DNA from: PALSA-1003 sp963791945
GTDB taxonomy: Bacteria; Pseudomonadota; Gammaproteobacteria; Burkholderiales; Casimicrobiaceae
Direction of reading: 5' to 3'
DNA: 64,000 nucleotides
Assembly: GCA_963791945.1 (NCBI GenBank)
Contig: CAWBUD010000002.1
Coordinates: 1,674,001 to 1,738,000, forward strand
A program made the translations under genes and the position numbers. The number at the start of each line of letters is the position of its first letter. The stretch's first letter is position 1. The notes beneath the pieces were generated by a model, which saw only the letters and a list, made by a program, of their open reading frames with translations, was not told the origin of the DNA and made no database searches. Positions 43,254-52,221 of the stretch are shown piece after piece.

Positions 43254-44309
43254 ATGAATGCCCCCGACCTCGCCGCGATCCGCCTGACGCAGTTAAGCCA
43301 TGGCGGCGGCTGCGGCTGCAAGATCGCACCGGCGGCGCTTTCCAGCATCCTCGCCAAAGCTGCACCCGGCATCGTCCCGCCGGAGCTTCTGGTGGGCTTG
43401 GACACGGCCGACGACGCGGCGGTGTACCGGATCAATGACTCTCAGGCAATCGTGGCGACCACCGATTTCTTCACGCCCGTCGTCGACGATGCCTTCGACT
43501 TCGGCGCCATTTCGGCTGCGAATGCCCTGTCCGACCTCTACGCGATGGGAGCCACACCCCTCTTCGCGCTGGCGCTGGTGGGCATGCCGATCGACCGGCT
43601 GCCGCTCGATCTGATCCGCCGCATCCTCGACGGCGGCGAATCGATCTGCGCCAGGGCTGGCGTCCCGATCGCCGGCGGTCACACGATCGATTCCGTCGAG
43701 CCGATCTACGGCCTCGCGGCGATCGGCATCGTCGATCCGCGGCACCTCAAGCGCAATGCCGGCGCACGGGCCGGCGACGCTCTCGTCCTCGGCAAGCCGC
43801 TGGGCGTGGGGATCTACAGCGCCGCGCTGAAGAAGGGCCGGCTCGACGCCGTGCATTACGCGGCGATGCTCGACAGCACGACACGGCTCAACGTTCCAGG
43901 CATCGCGCTCGGGCGCTACGAGTCGGTGCACGCCCTGACCGATGTGACGGGTTTCGGGCTGCTGGGTCATCTGCTCGGCATGTGTCGTGCGTCGGGTGTC
44001 GGCGCATCGGTGGACTTCGCGCGATTGCCGCTGCATCCCGGTGTGCTCGAGCTCGCGCGGAGCGGCATCGTGACCGGCGCTTCGTCGCGCAACTGGGCGA
44101 GCTATGGCGAGGAAGTCGAGCTCGACGGCACGCTCGACGAAGCGAAGCGCGCGCTTCTCACCGACCCGCAGACTTCGGGCGGGCTGCTCGCGGCCGTCGC
44201 GGCCGATAACGTTGCCTCGGTGCTCGCGGTTTTCGGCAACGAGGGCTTCGCGGACGCGGCGGTGATCGGCGAATGCGTCGCCGGAGCGCCGCGCGTGCGC
44301 GTGCGCTGA
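43254..44309 (+). CDS. selD: Selenide, water dikinase (selenophosphate synthetase)
   Basis: 351 residues. The catalytic loop SHGGGCGCK at 15-23 has Cys20 and Lys23 where the E. coli enzyme has Cys17 and Lys20; it uses Cys rather than selenocysteine. ATP-binding blocks ATTDFFTPVVDDAFDFG and AGGHTIDSVEPIYGLAAIG are intact. It makes selenophosphate, the selenium donor for selenocysteine, 2-selenouridine or selenoneine. No SelA, SelB, SelU/YbbB or SenB is in the window. It is followed 53 bp later by egtB on the same strand. Confidence 0.94.
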   Translation: MNAPDLAAIRLTQLSHGGGCGCKIAPAALSSILAKAAPGIVPPELLVGLDTADDAAVYRINDSQAIVATTDFFTPVVDDAFDFGAISAANALSDLYAMGATPLFALALVGMPIDRLPLDLIRRILDGGESICARAGVPIAGGHTIDSVEPIYGLAAIGIVDPRHLKRNAGARAGDALVLGKPLGVGIYSAALKKGRLDAVHYAAMLDSTTRLNVPGIALGRYESVHALTDVTGFGLLGHLLGMCRASGVGASVDFARLPLHPGVLELARSGIVTGASSRNWASYGEEVELDGTLDEAKRALLTDPQTSGGLLAAVAADNVASVLAVFGNEGFADAAVIGECVAGAPRVRVR

Positions 44310-44362
44310 ATAGCCGCGACACCGCTCGAACCCGTGACCGACCTGCCCGGCGGACTCCGCAC

Positions 44363-45649
44363 ATGAACGATGGCCCAGTTTCGACCCTGACTCCGCTGCG
44401 CAGCAGCCCGTCGTCGCTCCTCGAGCGCTATCGAGCGTTGAGGGCGGCGACCGAAGCACTGGCCGCACCACTCTCAGCCGAGGATTGCGCGATCCAGTCC
44501 ATGCCCGACGCCAGCCCGGTAAAGTGGCATCTTGGCCACACGAGCTGGTTCTTCGAAACGTTCGTGCTCGCGCCGCACCTTCCCGGTCATGCTGTCCACG
44601 ATCCCGCGTTTCGGATCCTGTTCAATTCCTACTACAACGCCGTCGGCGACAAGCATCCGCGACCGCAGCGGGGATTGCTTTCGCGGCCCTCGCTCGACGC
44701 GGTGCGCGCTTATCGGGCGTGCGTCGACGAGGGCATGGCGCGGCTTCTCACCGACATCGAGCATTCCGCCGCCGTCAGCCCGTTGATCGAGCTGGGACTC
44801 AATCACGAGCAGCAGCACCAGGAGCTGATCCTCACCGACATCAAGCACATGCTGTCGTGCAATCCGCTGAACCCGGCGTATGCGCTGGTCCGGGACGGCA
44901 CGCAGTCGGTCCCGACGCCCCTCCGCTGGATCGACTTCGACGAAGCTCTGGTCGAAATCGGCCACGACGGACACGGGTTCGCATTCGACAACGAGGCGCC
45001 GCGCCATCGGCAATATCTCGGAGGGTACACGCTCGCCAGCCGTCCGGTGACCAATGGCGAGTACGAGGCATTCATCGCCGACGGCGGGTACCGCCGACCC
45101 GAGCTTTGGCTGTCCGAGGGCTGGGACTGGGTCAACGCCAAGGCGATTGCGGCGCCGCTCTACTGGGAGGAGGGCAATGCAGGGCGGCGACGAGCGTTCA
45201 CCCTCTACGGCATGTCGTCGCTCGCCACGGACGCACCGGTTTGTCACGTGAGCCTGTTCGAAGCCGACGCGTTTGCGCGCTGGGCGGGCGCGCGACTGCC
45301 GACCGAGGCCGAGTGGGAGCGGGCCGCCGGGTACGCGCCGATCGAGGGGCATTTCGCCGAGGACGGATGGTTCGAGCCGCGGCCGGCGCCCCCGGACCGC
45401 GAGCCGCTCAAGCAGCTCTTCGGCGACGTCTGGGAGTGGACGCAGAGCGCATACGCGCCGTACCCCGGCTTCCGCCCCGCCGCCGGCGCGATCGGCGAAT
45501 ACAACGGCAAGTTCATGTGCAACCAGTACGTCCTGCGCGGCGGATCCTGTGCGACCCCGCGTTCGCACATCCGGCCGAGCTACCGCAATTTCTTTCCCGC
45601 GTCCGCGCGCTGGCAGTTCAGCGGGTTCAGGCTCGCGCGCGATCTGTGA
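44363..45649 (+). CDS. egtB: Ergothioneine biosynthesis sulfoxide synthase EgtB
   Basis: 428 residues. N-terminal DinB-like domain with the iron ligands His59 (WHLGHTSWF) and the HxxxHxE motif NHEQQHQE (His148, His152). A C-terminal formylglycine-generating-enzyme-like domain follows (RLPTEAEWERAA, VLRGGSCATPRSHIRPSYRN and WQFSGFRLARDL). It joins hercynine and a thiol in ergothioneine synthesis. The C-terminus fits canonical EgtB more than the selenoneine synthase SenA, but I cannot test this. The methyltransferase egtD is at 51027-52037 on the other strand. Confidence 0.9.
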   Translation: MNDGPVSTLTPLRSSPSSLLERYRALRAATEALAAPLSAEDCAIQSMPDASPVKWHLGHTSWFFETFVLAPHLPGHAVHDPAFRILFNSYYNAVGDKHPRPQRGLLSRPSLDAVRAYRACVDEGMARLLTDIEHSAAVSPLIELGLNHEQQHQELILTDIKHMLSCNPLNPAYALVRDGTQSVPTPLRWIDFDEALVEIGHDGHGFAFDNEAPRHRQYLGGYTLASRPVTNGEYEAFIADGGYRRPELWLSEGWDWVNAKAIAAPLYWEEGNAGRRRAFTLYGMSSLATDAPVCHVSLFEADAFARWAGARLPTEAEWERAAGYAPIEGHFAEDGWFEPRPAPPDREPLKQLFGDVWEWTQSAYAPYPGFRPAAGAIGEYNGKFMCNQYVLRGGSCATPRSHIRPSYRNFFPASARWQFSGFRLARDL

Positions 45650-47175
45650 CGGCCATCGCATCGCAAGGCAGCTGGCGCGGACGGCTCGCGAGCGTCGTGC
45701 TGTTCCTCGCCGTCGCACCGGCGGCGGCGGCGTTCGACTTCGTGGAAGTGGCGCACCGGGCGCAGCAACTTGCGGCGCAGCCGTACCGGCCGCAGAAAGT
45801 CGAGCTTCCCAAGGAGCTGCAGGGCATCGACTACGATCACTTTCGCGATATCCGCTTCCGGCCCGAGCACTCGCTGTGGCGCGACGCCCGGCTGCCGTTC
45901 GAAGTGGCCTTCTTCCACATGGGTCTCTACTTCGATCGGCCGGTCCGGATCAACGAGCTCTCCGGCAACGACGTCCGGCAAATCCGTTTCGATCCCGCGC
46001 TGTTCGACTATGGGTCCAACAAGTTCGACCCGCAGCGCATGAGCGGACTGGGGTTCGCGGGTTTCCGGATCCACTATGCGCTCAACACGCCCAAGTACAA
46101 GGACGAAGTCCTGGTCTTCCTGGGTGCGAGCTATTTCCGCGCGCTCGGCAAGAACCAGGTCTACGGTATCTCGGCGCGGGGACTCGCGATCGACACCGGG
46201 CTCGCCTCCGGCGAGGAATTTCCGCACTTCGTCGAATTCTGGCTCGAACGGCCCGCGACCAACGCGACCGAGCTCACCATCTATGCTCTTCTCGACTCGC
46301 GGCGCGCGAGCGGCGCCTACCGCTTTGTCCTACGGCCGGGCGTCGAGACGGCGATCGACATCAAGGCACGGCTCTTCCTGCGCGAGAACGTGAGCCGGCT
46401 TGGCGTCGCGCCGCTCACCACGATGTACTTCTTCGGCGAGAACCAGCGCGCGACGCGCGACGATTACCGGCCGGAAGTGCACGACTCCGACGGGCTTTCG
46501 ATCCAATCGGGGACAGGCGAATGGATCTGGCGGCCGCTCGTCAACCCCAAGCGGCTGCTTGTCACGTCGTTCGCCCTGACGAATCCGGTCGGCTTCGGCC
46601 TCATGCAGCGCGACCGCGATTTCGATCATTACGAGGACCTGGAGGCGCGTTACGACCTGAGGCCGAGCGTCTGGGTGCAACCCAGGGGCAACTGGGGCGC
46701 GGGCCGCGTGGAGCTCGTACAGATTCCGAGTCCCGACGAGACCAACGACAACATCGTGGCCTATTGGGTGCCGGAGTCGCCGCCCGCGCCCGGAGCGCCG
46801 CTCGACCTGGAATACCGATTGCTTTGGCAACGCGAGACTACGACGCGCCCGCCTTCGTCCTGGGTGACGCAAACCCGCCGCGGGCGCGGCTACACGCGCA
46901 ACGACGACAGCAGCATCGGAATGGTGCTCGATTTCGAAGGACCGGCCTTGCGTAAGCTACCGGCTGACGCCGAGGTCGAGGGAATCGTAAGCGTGGATTC
47001 CAACGCCGAGGTGCGGGAGGTCGTCACGCACCGCAATGACGTGACCGGAGGCTGGCGGCTCGTAATGCGCTTCAAGCGCATCGATGCTGCAAAACCGCTC
47101 GAACTGCGGGCGTACTTGCGCACTCGAACGAGTACACTGTCCGAAACCTGGAGTTACGTCCTGCCGCCGGACTAG
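45646..47175 (+). CDS. opgG: Periplasmic glucan biosynthesis protein G
   Basis: 509 residues from a GTG overlapping the egtB stop (GTGA). The signal peptide (RLASVVLFLAVAPAAAA) is followed by the MdoG domain: FDFVEVAHRAQQLAAQPYRP, FRPEHSLWRDARLPFEVAFF, FGENQRATRDDYRPEVHDSD and GEWIWRPLVNPKRL. OpgG works in the periplasm on backbone or branching of osmoregulated glucans. It is paired with opgH downstream. Coupling to egtB by overlap is unusual, as the functions are unrelated. Confidence 0.93.
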   Translation: MTAIASQGSWRGRLASVVLFLAVAPAAAAFDFVEVAHRAQQLAAQPYRPQKVELPKELQGIDYDHFRDIRFRPEHSLWRDARLPFEVAFFHMGLYFDRPVRINELSGNDVRQIRFDPALFDYGSNKFDPQRMSGLGFAGFRIHYALNTPKYKDEVLVFLGASYFRALGKNQVYGISARGLAIDTGLASGEEFPHFVEFWLERPATNATELTIYALLDSRRASGAYRFVLRPGVETAIDIKARLFLRENVSRLGVAPLTTMYFFGENQRATRDDYRPEVHDSDGLSIQSGTGEWIWRPLVNPKRLLVTSFALTNPVGFGLMQRDRDFDHYEDLEARYDLRPSVWVQPRGNWGAGRVELVQIPSPDETNDNIVAYWVPESPPAPGAPLDLEYRLLWQRETTTRPPSSWVTQTRRGRGYTRNDDSSIGMVLDFEGPALRKLPADAEVEGIVSVDSNAEVREVVTHRNDVTGGWRLVMRFKRIDAAKPLELRAYLRTRTSTLSETWSYVLPPD

Positions 47176-47205
47176 CGGCGAGAGCCCGAAGCCTCGAGGA
47201 AGCAC

Positions 47206-49722
47206 GTGAACGAACGCAGCAGCTCGGGCCGCGAAGATCCGCGGCCCGAGGCGTATCTCTCCTATCTCGATCGGCTGTCGCTGTCCGCCGGGGAACGCGG
47301 CGAGCTTCTGGCAAGCGTGCCCGCGGCGGAGAGCGATCCGCGGGAGTGCTTCATTGCACTGCATCGCGCGCTCGCCGGTCGCGCCGTCAGCGGCGAGGAC
47401 GCGCCCCGTGCATCGATCCGACGCCGGCTCGTCACCGGGTGCCGCGAAGTGCCCGTCGCGCACGACGCGCACGGACGCGACCGGCTTCCGACCGCGCCGC
47501 CTCTCGCCCGCAGCTCGATGGTTCCGCGTCCCTGGTCGCACGGGCTGTTCGCCCGCGTCCGCGGCACCCGCGATCGCTCGCGCCCGGACCCGACGCTGAC
47601 GAGCGTCGCAGCCGCGCCCGATCCGCAAGGCCACTGGCACGCCGTCGGCACGTTCCGGCGCGTCGTCCTGCTGGCTCTGGTCGTCGCGCAGACCTACATC
47701 GCCACCAACTTCATGGTGGCCGTGATGCCGTACCACGGCCGCCAACCGCTCGAGGTCGTGATGCTCGTCCTGTTCTGTATCCTGTTTGCCTGGGTATCCG
47801 GCGGATTCTGGACGGCGATCGCGGGCTTCGTGCTGCAGCTCCTCGGTGCCGATCGGTTCGCGATCTCGCGCACGGCCCCGGCCGACGCTCCGCTCGGCGA
47901 CGCCGGGCGGACCGCGATTGTCATGCCGATCCGCAACGAAAACGTGCTGCGCGTGTTCGCGGGCTTGCGCGCCACCTACGATTCGCTCGTGCGCACCGGC
48001 GAGATCGGGCGCTTCGATTTCTTCGTGCTCTCCGACTCGAACGACCCCGACGTGCGCGTGGCCGAGCTCGCGGCCTGGCGCTCCATGTGCCTCGCGGTGG
48101 GCTTCGAGCACGTTTTCTATCGCTGGCGCCGGCATCACATCAAGCGCAAGAGCGGCAACATCGCGGATTTCTGCCGGCGCTGGGGCCGCAACTACCGCTA
48201 CATGGTGGTCCTGGACGCCGACAGCGTCATGAGCGGCGAATGCCTCACGCGGCTGGTGCGTCTCATGGAAGCGAACCCGGGCGCCGGCATCATCCAGACC
48301 GCGCCGCGCGCGGCGGGCAGAGCGAGCATGTACGCGCGGGTGCAGCAGTTCGCCAACCGGGTCTACGGGCCACTGTTCACGGCGGGACTGCACTTCTGGC
48401 AGCTCGGCGAATCGCACTACTGGGGACACAACGCGGTCATTCGCGTGCAGCCCTTCATGCGCTATTGCGGCCTGCGGCGCCTGCCGGGCCGCGGCAGCCT
48501 GTCCGGCGAGATCCTGTCGCACGATTTCGTCGAGGCGGCGTTGATGCGCCGGGCCGGCTGGGCGGTCTGGATCGCCTACGACCTGGGGGGAAGCTACGAG
48601 GAGATGCCGCCGAACCTGATCGACGAGCTCAAGCGCGACCGTCGCTGGTGCCTGGGCAATCTGATGAACTTCCGCCTTTTCATGATGAAGGGGCTGCACG
48701 TCGCGCATCGTGCGGTGTTCATGAGCGGCGTCATGGCGTACGTCTCCGCATTGCTTTGGTTCGCGTTCCTCATGCTGTCCACGGTGCTTCTCGCCGTGCA
48801 TACGCTTTCCGCCCCGCAGTACTTCCTGCGCCCTTACCAGCTCTTTCCGCTTTGGCCGGAGTGGCATCCGGAGTGGGCGCTCTCGCTCTTCGGCGCAACG
48901 GCAGCGCTGCTGTTCCTGCCGAAGATCCTGGCGATGCTGGTGGTGACGGTGCGCGGCGCGGGGCGGTTCGGCGGCGCCCGGCGCCTCGCCTTCAGCGTCC
49001 TCGGCGAGATGCTGCTCTCCGCGCTGCTCGCCCCGATCCGCATGCTGTTCCACAGCCGGTTCGTCGTGCTCGCCTTTCTCGGCCTGAAGCTGCACTGGAA
49101 ATCGCCGCCACGACAGGACGCCGAGACAACCTGGCGCGAAGCCGTCAGGCGGCACGGTCCGCAAACGCTCCTCGGGGTGTTATGGGCCGGAGGCGTCTAC
49201 TGGCTCAATCCGTCGTCGCTGTGGTGGCTGCTCCCGGTCGCCGGGGCGTTGATCGTTTCGATTCCCGTGTCCGTCTATACCAGCCGGGTCTCGCTCGGCC
49301 GGCACCTGCGGCGGGCGGGCCTGTTCGTCATTCCCGAAGAGCTGCATCCGCCGATCGAGATCCGGTCCGCCGTGATGACCATCGACCGCGAGGCGGCCAC
49401 CCCTGGATTCGCCGAGGCGGTGGTGGATCCGGCGCTCAATGCGCTGATCTGCGCGACGAGCGCGCCGCGCGCGCGCGCTGCGCCCGCGTTGAGCGCCGAG
49501 CGCCGAGCGCTCGTGCGCACCGCGCTCATTGCCGGTCCGTCCGGCCTCAGCGATCAGCAGAAGATGCGGCTGATCGACGACTCGGACGCGCTCGCCGAGC
49601 TTCACGCCGCCGTGTGGACATCGGCCGACGCGCATGCGTCCTGGCGCGAGGCGCTGCATGTGACGCATGCTCCGACGAATGGCGAGCGCAGCGAGCTGTC
49701 TCTGGCGCTCGGCGTAGCCTGA
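47206..49722 (+). CDS. opgH: Glucans biosynthesis glucosyltransferase H
   Basis: 838 residues from a GTG with GAGGAAG ribosome site. An N-terminal soluble region is followed by membrane segments and the family-2 glycosyltransferase domain: TAIVMPIRNENVLRVFAGL, the DxD motif in VVLDADSVMSG and the acceptor motif region DRRWCLGNLMNF. C-terminal membrane helices follow. It synthesises the beta-1,2-glucan backbone from UDP-glucose and exports it to OpgG. It starts 30 bp after opgG. Confidence 0.93.
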   Translation: MNERSSSGREDPRPEAYLSYLDRLSLSAGERGELLASVPAAESDPRECFIALHRALAGRAVSGEDAPRASIRRRLVTGCREVPVAHDAHGRDRLPTAPPLARSSMVPRPWSHGLFARVRGTRDRSRPDPTLTSVAAAPDPQGHWHAVGTFRRVVLLALVVAQTYIATNFMVAVMPYHGRQPLEVVMLVLFCILFAWVSGGFWTAIAGFVLQLLGADRFAISRTAPADAPLGDAGRTAIVMPIRNENVLRVFAGLRATYDSLVRTGEIGRFDFFVLSDSNDPDVRVAELAAWRSMCLAVGFEHVFYRWRRHHIKRKSGNIADFCRRWGRNYRYMVVLDADSVMSGECLTRLVRLMEANPGAGIIQTAPRAAGRASMYARVQQFANRVYGPLFTAGLHFWQLGESHYWGHNAVIRVQPFMRYCGLRRLPGRGSLSGEILSHDFVEAALMRRAGWAVWIAYDLGGSYEEMPPNLIDELKRDRRWCLGNLMNFRLFMMKGLHVAHRAVFMSGVMAYVSALLWFAFLMLSTVLLAVHTLSAPQYFLRPYQLFPLWPEWHPEWALSLFGATAALLFLPKILAMLVVTVRGAGRFGGARRLAFSVLGEMLLSALLAPIRMLFHSRFVVLAFLGLKLHWKSPPRQDAETTWREAVRRHGPQTLLGVLWAGGVYWLNPSSLWWLLPVAGALIVSIPVSVYTSRVSLGRHLRRAGLFVIPEELHPPIEIRSAVMTIDREAATPGFAEAVVDPALNALICATSAPRARAAPALSAERRALVRTALIAGPSGLSDQQKMRLIDDSDALAELHAAVWTSADAHASWREALHVTHAPTNGERSELSLALGVA

Positions 49723-49819
49723 TCTGCTCGGCGGTGCGGCCACCAACGCAGCGCCCGACCCGTCGTCGGCTCGCGCCCGCCGGCGTACACTTCCCGCCTC
49801 TGGTTGCCGGAGAAACCGC

Positions 49820-50872
49820 GTGACCTCCTTATCCGCTGCTGCGATCGACCTTCGCTCGGACACCGTCACCCGGCCCACGCCGGGGATGCGCGAGGCCATG
49901 GCCGCAGCGCCCGTGGGCGACGATCAATACGGCGAGGACCCGACGTCCAACGCCCTGCAGGACCGAGTGGCGAAGCTCCTCGGGAAGGAAGCGGCGCTGT
50001 GGCTGCCGTCGGGCACGATGGCCAACCAGGTGGCGCTGCGCACGCTGACCCGTCCCGGCGACGACGTGATCGCCAGCCGCGAAAGCCACGCGGTCTGGCA
50101 CGAGACCGGCGCTGCAGCCGCCAACGCAGGCGTGCAGTTCACCGAGATCGGCGAGCGCGGGACGTTCACCGCCGAAGCGTTCGTCGCTGCCTGCAAGCCC
50201 CGCAACCATGTCGTCTATCCGCCGACGACGCTCGTGGAAATCGAGAACACGCACAATCGCGCCGGAGGCGTGATCTTTCCGCAGGCGGAGATCGAGCGCA
50301 TCTGCGCGGCCGCGCGAAGAAGCGACATCGCGTCGTTTCTCGATGGCGCCCGCTTGTGGAACGTCGCGATCGCGACACGGCGAGCGCTCGCCGAGCTCGC
50401 GGCGCCCTTCGATCTGGTCGCCGTGGCGCTGTCCAAAGGGCTCGGCGCGCCGGGCGGGTCGTTGCTCGCCGGATCGCGTACGCTGATTGAACGGGCGAGG
50501 CGCTATCGCCGCATGTCGGGCGGCGCAATGCGCCAGGTCGGCATCTTCGCAGCCGCCGGCCTGTACGCCCTGGATCATCAACTCGAGCGGCTGAAGGAGG
50601 ATCACGCCAACGCGCGGCTCATCGCCGAGCGGCTGGCGCAATGTCCCCGGATCCGGATCGATCTCGCGACCGCGCAGACCAACATCCTGGTGTTCGAGCT
50701 CACAAGCGAGGCTCCCGAAGCGGCCGCCGTGGTGACGCGCGCCAAGGAGCAGGGGCTTCTCATCTTCGCGTTCGGTCCGCGCACGCTGCGCGCAGTCACG
50801 CATCTCGATGTCACTCGCGAGCAGTGCGCGCGAGCAGCCGAGATTCTGGCCCAGATCATCGAAGCACGGTGA
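49820..50872 (+). CDS. ltaE: Low-specificity L-threonine aldolase
   Basis: 350 residues from a GTG. PLP-dependent fold type I: the pyridoxal-binding lysine is Lys206 in AVALSKGLGAPGGSLL, and the PLP-nitrogen contact is Asp175 in FLDGARLWN. The N-terminal IDLRSDTVTRPTPGMREAM and GDDQYGEDP are family signatures. It cleaves threonine and allo-threonine to glycine and acetaldehyde. It stands 97 bp after opgH, probably as its own unit, and converges on egtD. Confidence 0.92.
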   Translation: MTSLSAAAIDLRSDTVTRPTPGMREAMAAAPVGDDQYGEDPTSNALQDRVAKLLGKEAALWLPSGTMANQVALRTLTRPGDDVIASRESHAVWHETGAAAANAGVQFTEIGERGTFTAEAFVAACKPRNHVVYPPTTLVEIENTHNRAGGVIFPQAEIERICAAARRSDIASFLDGARLWNVAIATRRALAELAAPFDLVAVALSKGLGAPGGSLLAGSRTLIERARRYRRMSGGAMRQVGIFAAAGLYALDHQLERLKEDHANARLIAERLAQCPRIRIDLATAQTNILVFELTSEAPEAAAVVTRAKEQGLLIFAFGPRTLRAVTHLDVTREQCARAAEILAQIIEAR

Positions 50873-50992
50873 GCGCGGGGTTCCGCCGCGTTAACCGGCG
50901 CGGTGCGCCCGGTTCGACGCTCCGGGCCGGGTCTGCCGCCTACCATGCCGCGTTGAACGCGGCGGCAGGCATGACCGCTGCGCTTCACGGAG

Positions 50993-51023
50993 TTAGTGCG
51001 TCACGCAGTGTGTGACGTACTAA
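50993..51023. other. 12-bp-arm inverted repeat between ltaE and egtD
   Basis: TTAGTGCGTCAC (50993-51004) and GTGACGTACTAA (51012-51023) pair at 11 of 12 positions around a 7-base spacer. It lies immediately beyond the egtD stop in a convergent gap, so a bidirectional terminator is possible, but there is no T-tract and the stem is AT/GC mixed. A second hairpin, GCCGCGT-tga-ACGCGGC, is at 50947-50963. Confidence 0.6.
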
Positions 51024-51026
51024 GAG

Positions 51027-52037
51027 TCACTCCGCGTAATAGACGGCAAAATCGCCCGCTTCGTCCTGCCAGACTGTGATATCGGCGAAACCCGCGCGCC
51101 GCAGAACCGCGGCGAACTGTTCGGGCGTGTACTTGTACGAGTTCTCGGTGTGGATCCGGTCGCCCGGGGCGAACACCCGTTCGTGACCATCGACGATCGC
51201 GCATTGCGCGCGCAGCGCCTCGAGATGCATTTCCACCCGGCTCGCCGCAGCGTTGTAGAAGGCCACGTGACCGAATGCTGCCGGGTCGAAGTCGGACCCA
51301 ATGAGGGCGTTGACGTGATTCAGCACGTTGCGGTTGAACGCCCCGGTGACTCCCAGCGAATCGTCGTACGCGGCGGCCAGCCGCGCCCCGTCCTTGGGCA
51401 CGTCGACGCCGATCAGAAGCCCGCCACGGCGGCCGCAGAGGCGGCGGATCTGCGCCAGCAGGCCGAGCGCTTCGTCGGGGGCGAAGTTGCCGATGCTCGA
51501 GCCTGGATAGAAAAACGTGACAGGTCCGGGATCAAGATCCGCGCCCAGATCGAGGGTGCGCGAGAAATCGGTGATCACGCCCGTGAATTCGATGTCCGGG
51601 TGCGCGGCCGCGAGGCGCGAGAGCGCAGGCTCGATCGCGGCCGCGGCGATGTCGACCGCGATGAACCGCCGCGGCGCGAGTGCCGCGAGCCACGATTCGC
51701 CCTTGCGGCAGTCGCCCGCGCCGAGGTCGACGAATTGCCGGTGCCGGCCGACGACAGCCGCGATCGTGTCGCGATGCGCGGCGAAGATCGCGCGCTCGGT
51801 CCGCGTCAGGTAATACTCGGGCAATTCGCAGATGGCCTCGAACAACGCGCAGCCGATGGCGTCGTAGAAGTATTTCGGCGCGATCCGCGCCGGATCGGCG
51901 AGCAGGCCCGCAATCAGCTCGGGGCGGTCGCTCCGTGACGGCTGCCGCCACGGACCGATGAGCCGGTTGTGCAACTGGTATCCGACTCGCGTCGGAACCT
52001 CCGCACCCCGTTGCGGTACCGTTGCCCAATGCGTCAT
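51027..52037 (-). CDS. egtD: L-histidine N(alpha)-methyltransferase EgtD
   Basis: 336 residues. SAM-binding block VDLGAGDCRKGESWLAAL and the EgtD-specific sequences YFYDAIGCALFEAICELPEY, YPGSSIGNFAPDEAL, NRNVLNHVNAL and THTENSYKYT-like IHTENSYKYTPEQF are present. It trimethylates histidine to hercynine, the substrate of EgtB. EgtB and EgtD together give a two-gene pathway; the C-S lyase step (EgtE-like) is not seen. It lies convergent to ltaE and separated from egtB by opgGH and ltaE. Confidence 0.93.
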   Translation of the reverse strand: MTHWATVPQRGAEVPTRVGYQLHNRLIGPWRQPSRSDRPELIAGLLADPARIAPKYFYDAIGCALFEAICELPEYYLTRTERAIFAAHRDTIAAVVGRHRQFVDLGAGDCRKGESWLAALAPRRFIAVDIAAAAIEPALSRLAAAHPDIEFTGVITDFSRTLDLGADLDPGPVTFFYPGSSIGNFAPDEALGLLAQIRRLCGRRGGLLIGVDVPKDGARLAAAYDDSLGVTGAFNRNVLNHVNALIGSDFDPAAFGHVAFYNAAASRVEMHLEALRAQCAIVDGHERVFAPGDRIHTENSYKYTPEQFAAVLRRAGFADITVWQDEAGDFAVYYAE

Positions 52038-52221
52038 CGCTCCCCCGATTGAAGTCGTATCATAAACGTCGGCTATGCTTTGAAAAACTTACATTGTCGT
52101 AAAATCAGGCCCGCTGCCAGGATGATCGACCCCCCGCTCTTCGCCGACGCCACGGCGCGCAACGCATTGCGCGTTGCGCGGGCGATCGTCACGTTCGACC
52201 CGCGTCGGGCCACACGCTGCC

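Noticed and set aside
52060..52110. Promoter TTGAAA...TAAAAT near 52079
   Set aside because: Spacing of about 14 bases is too short for a standard sigma-70 promoter.
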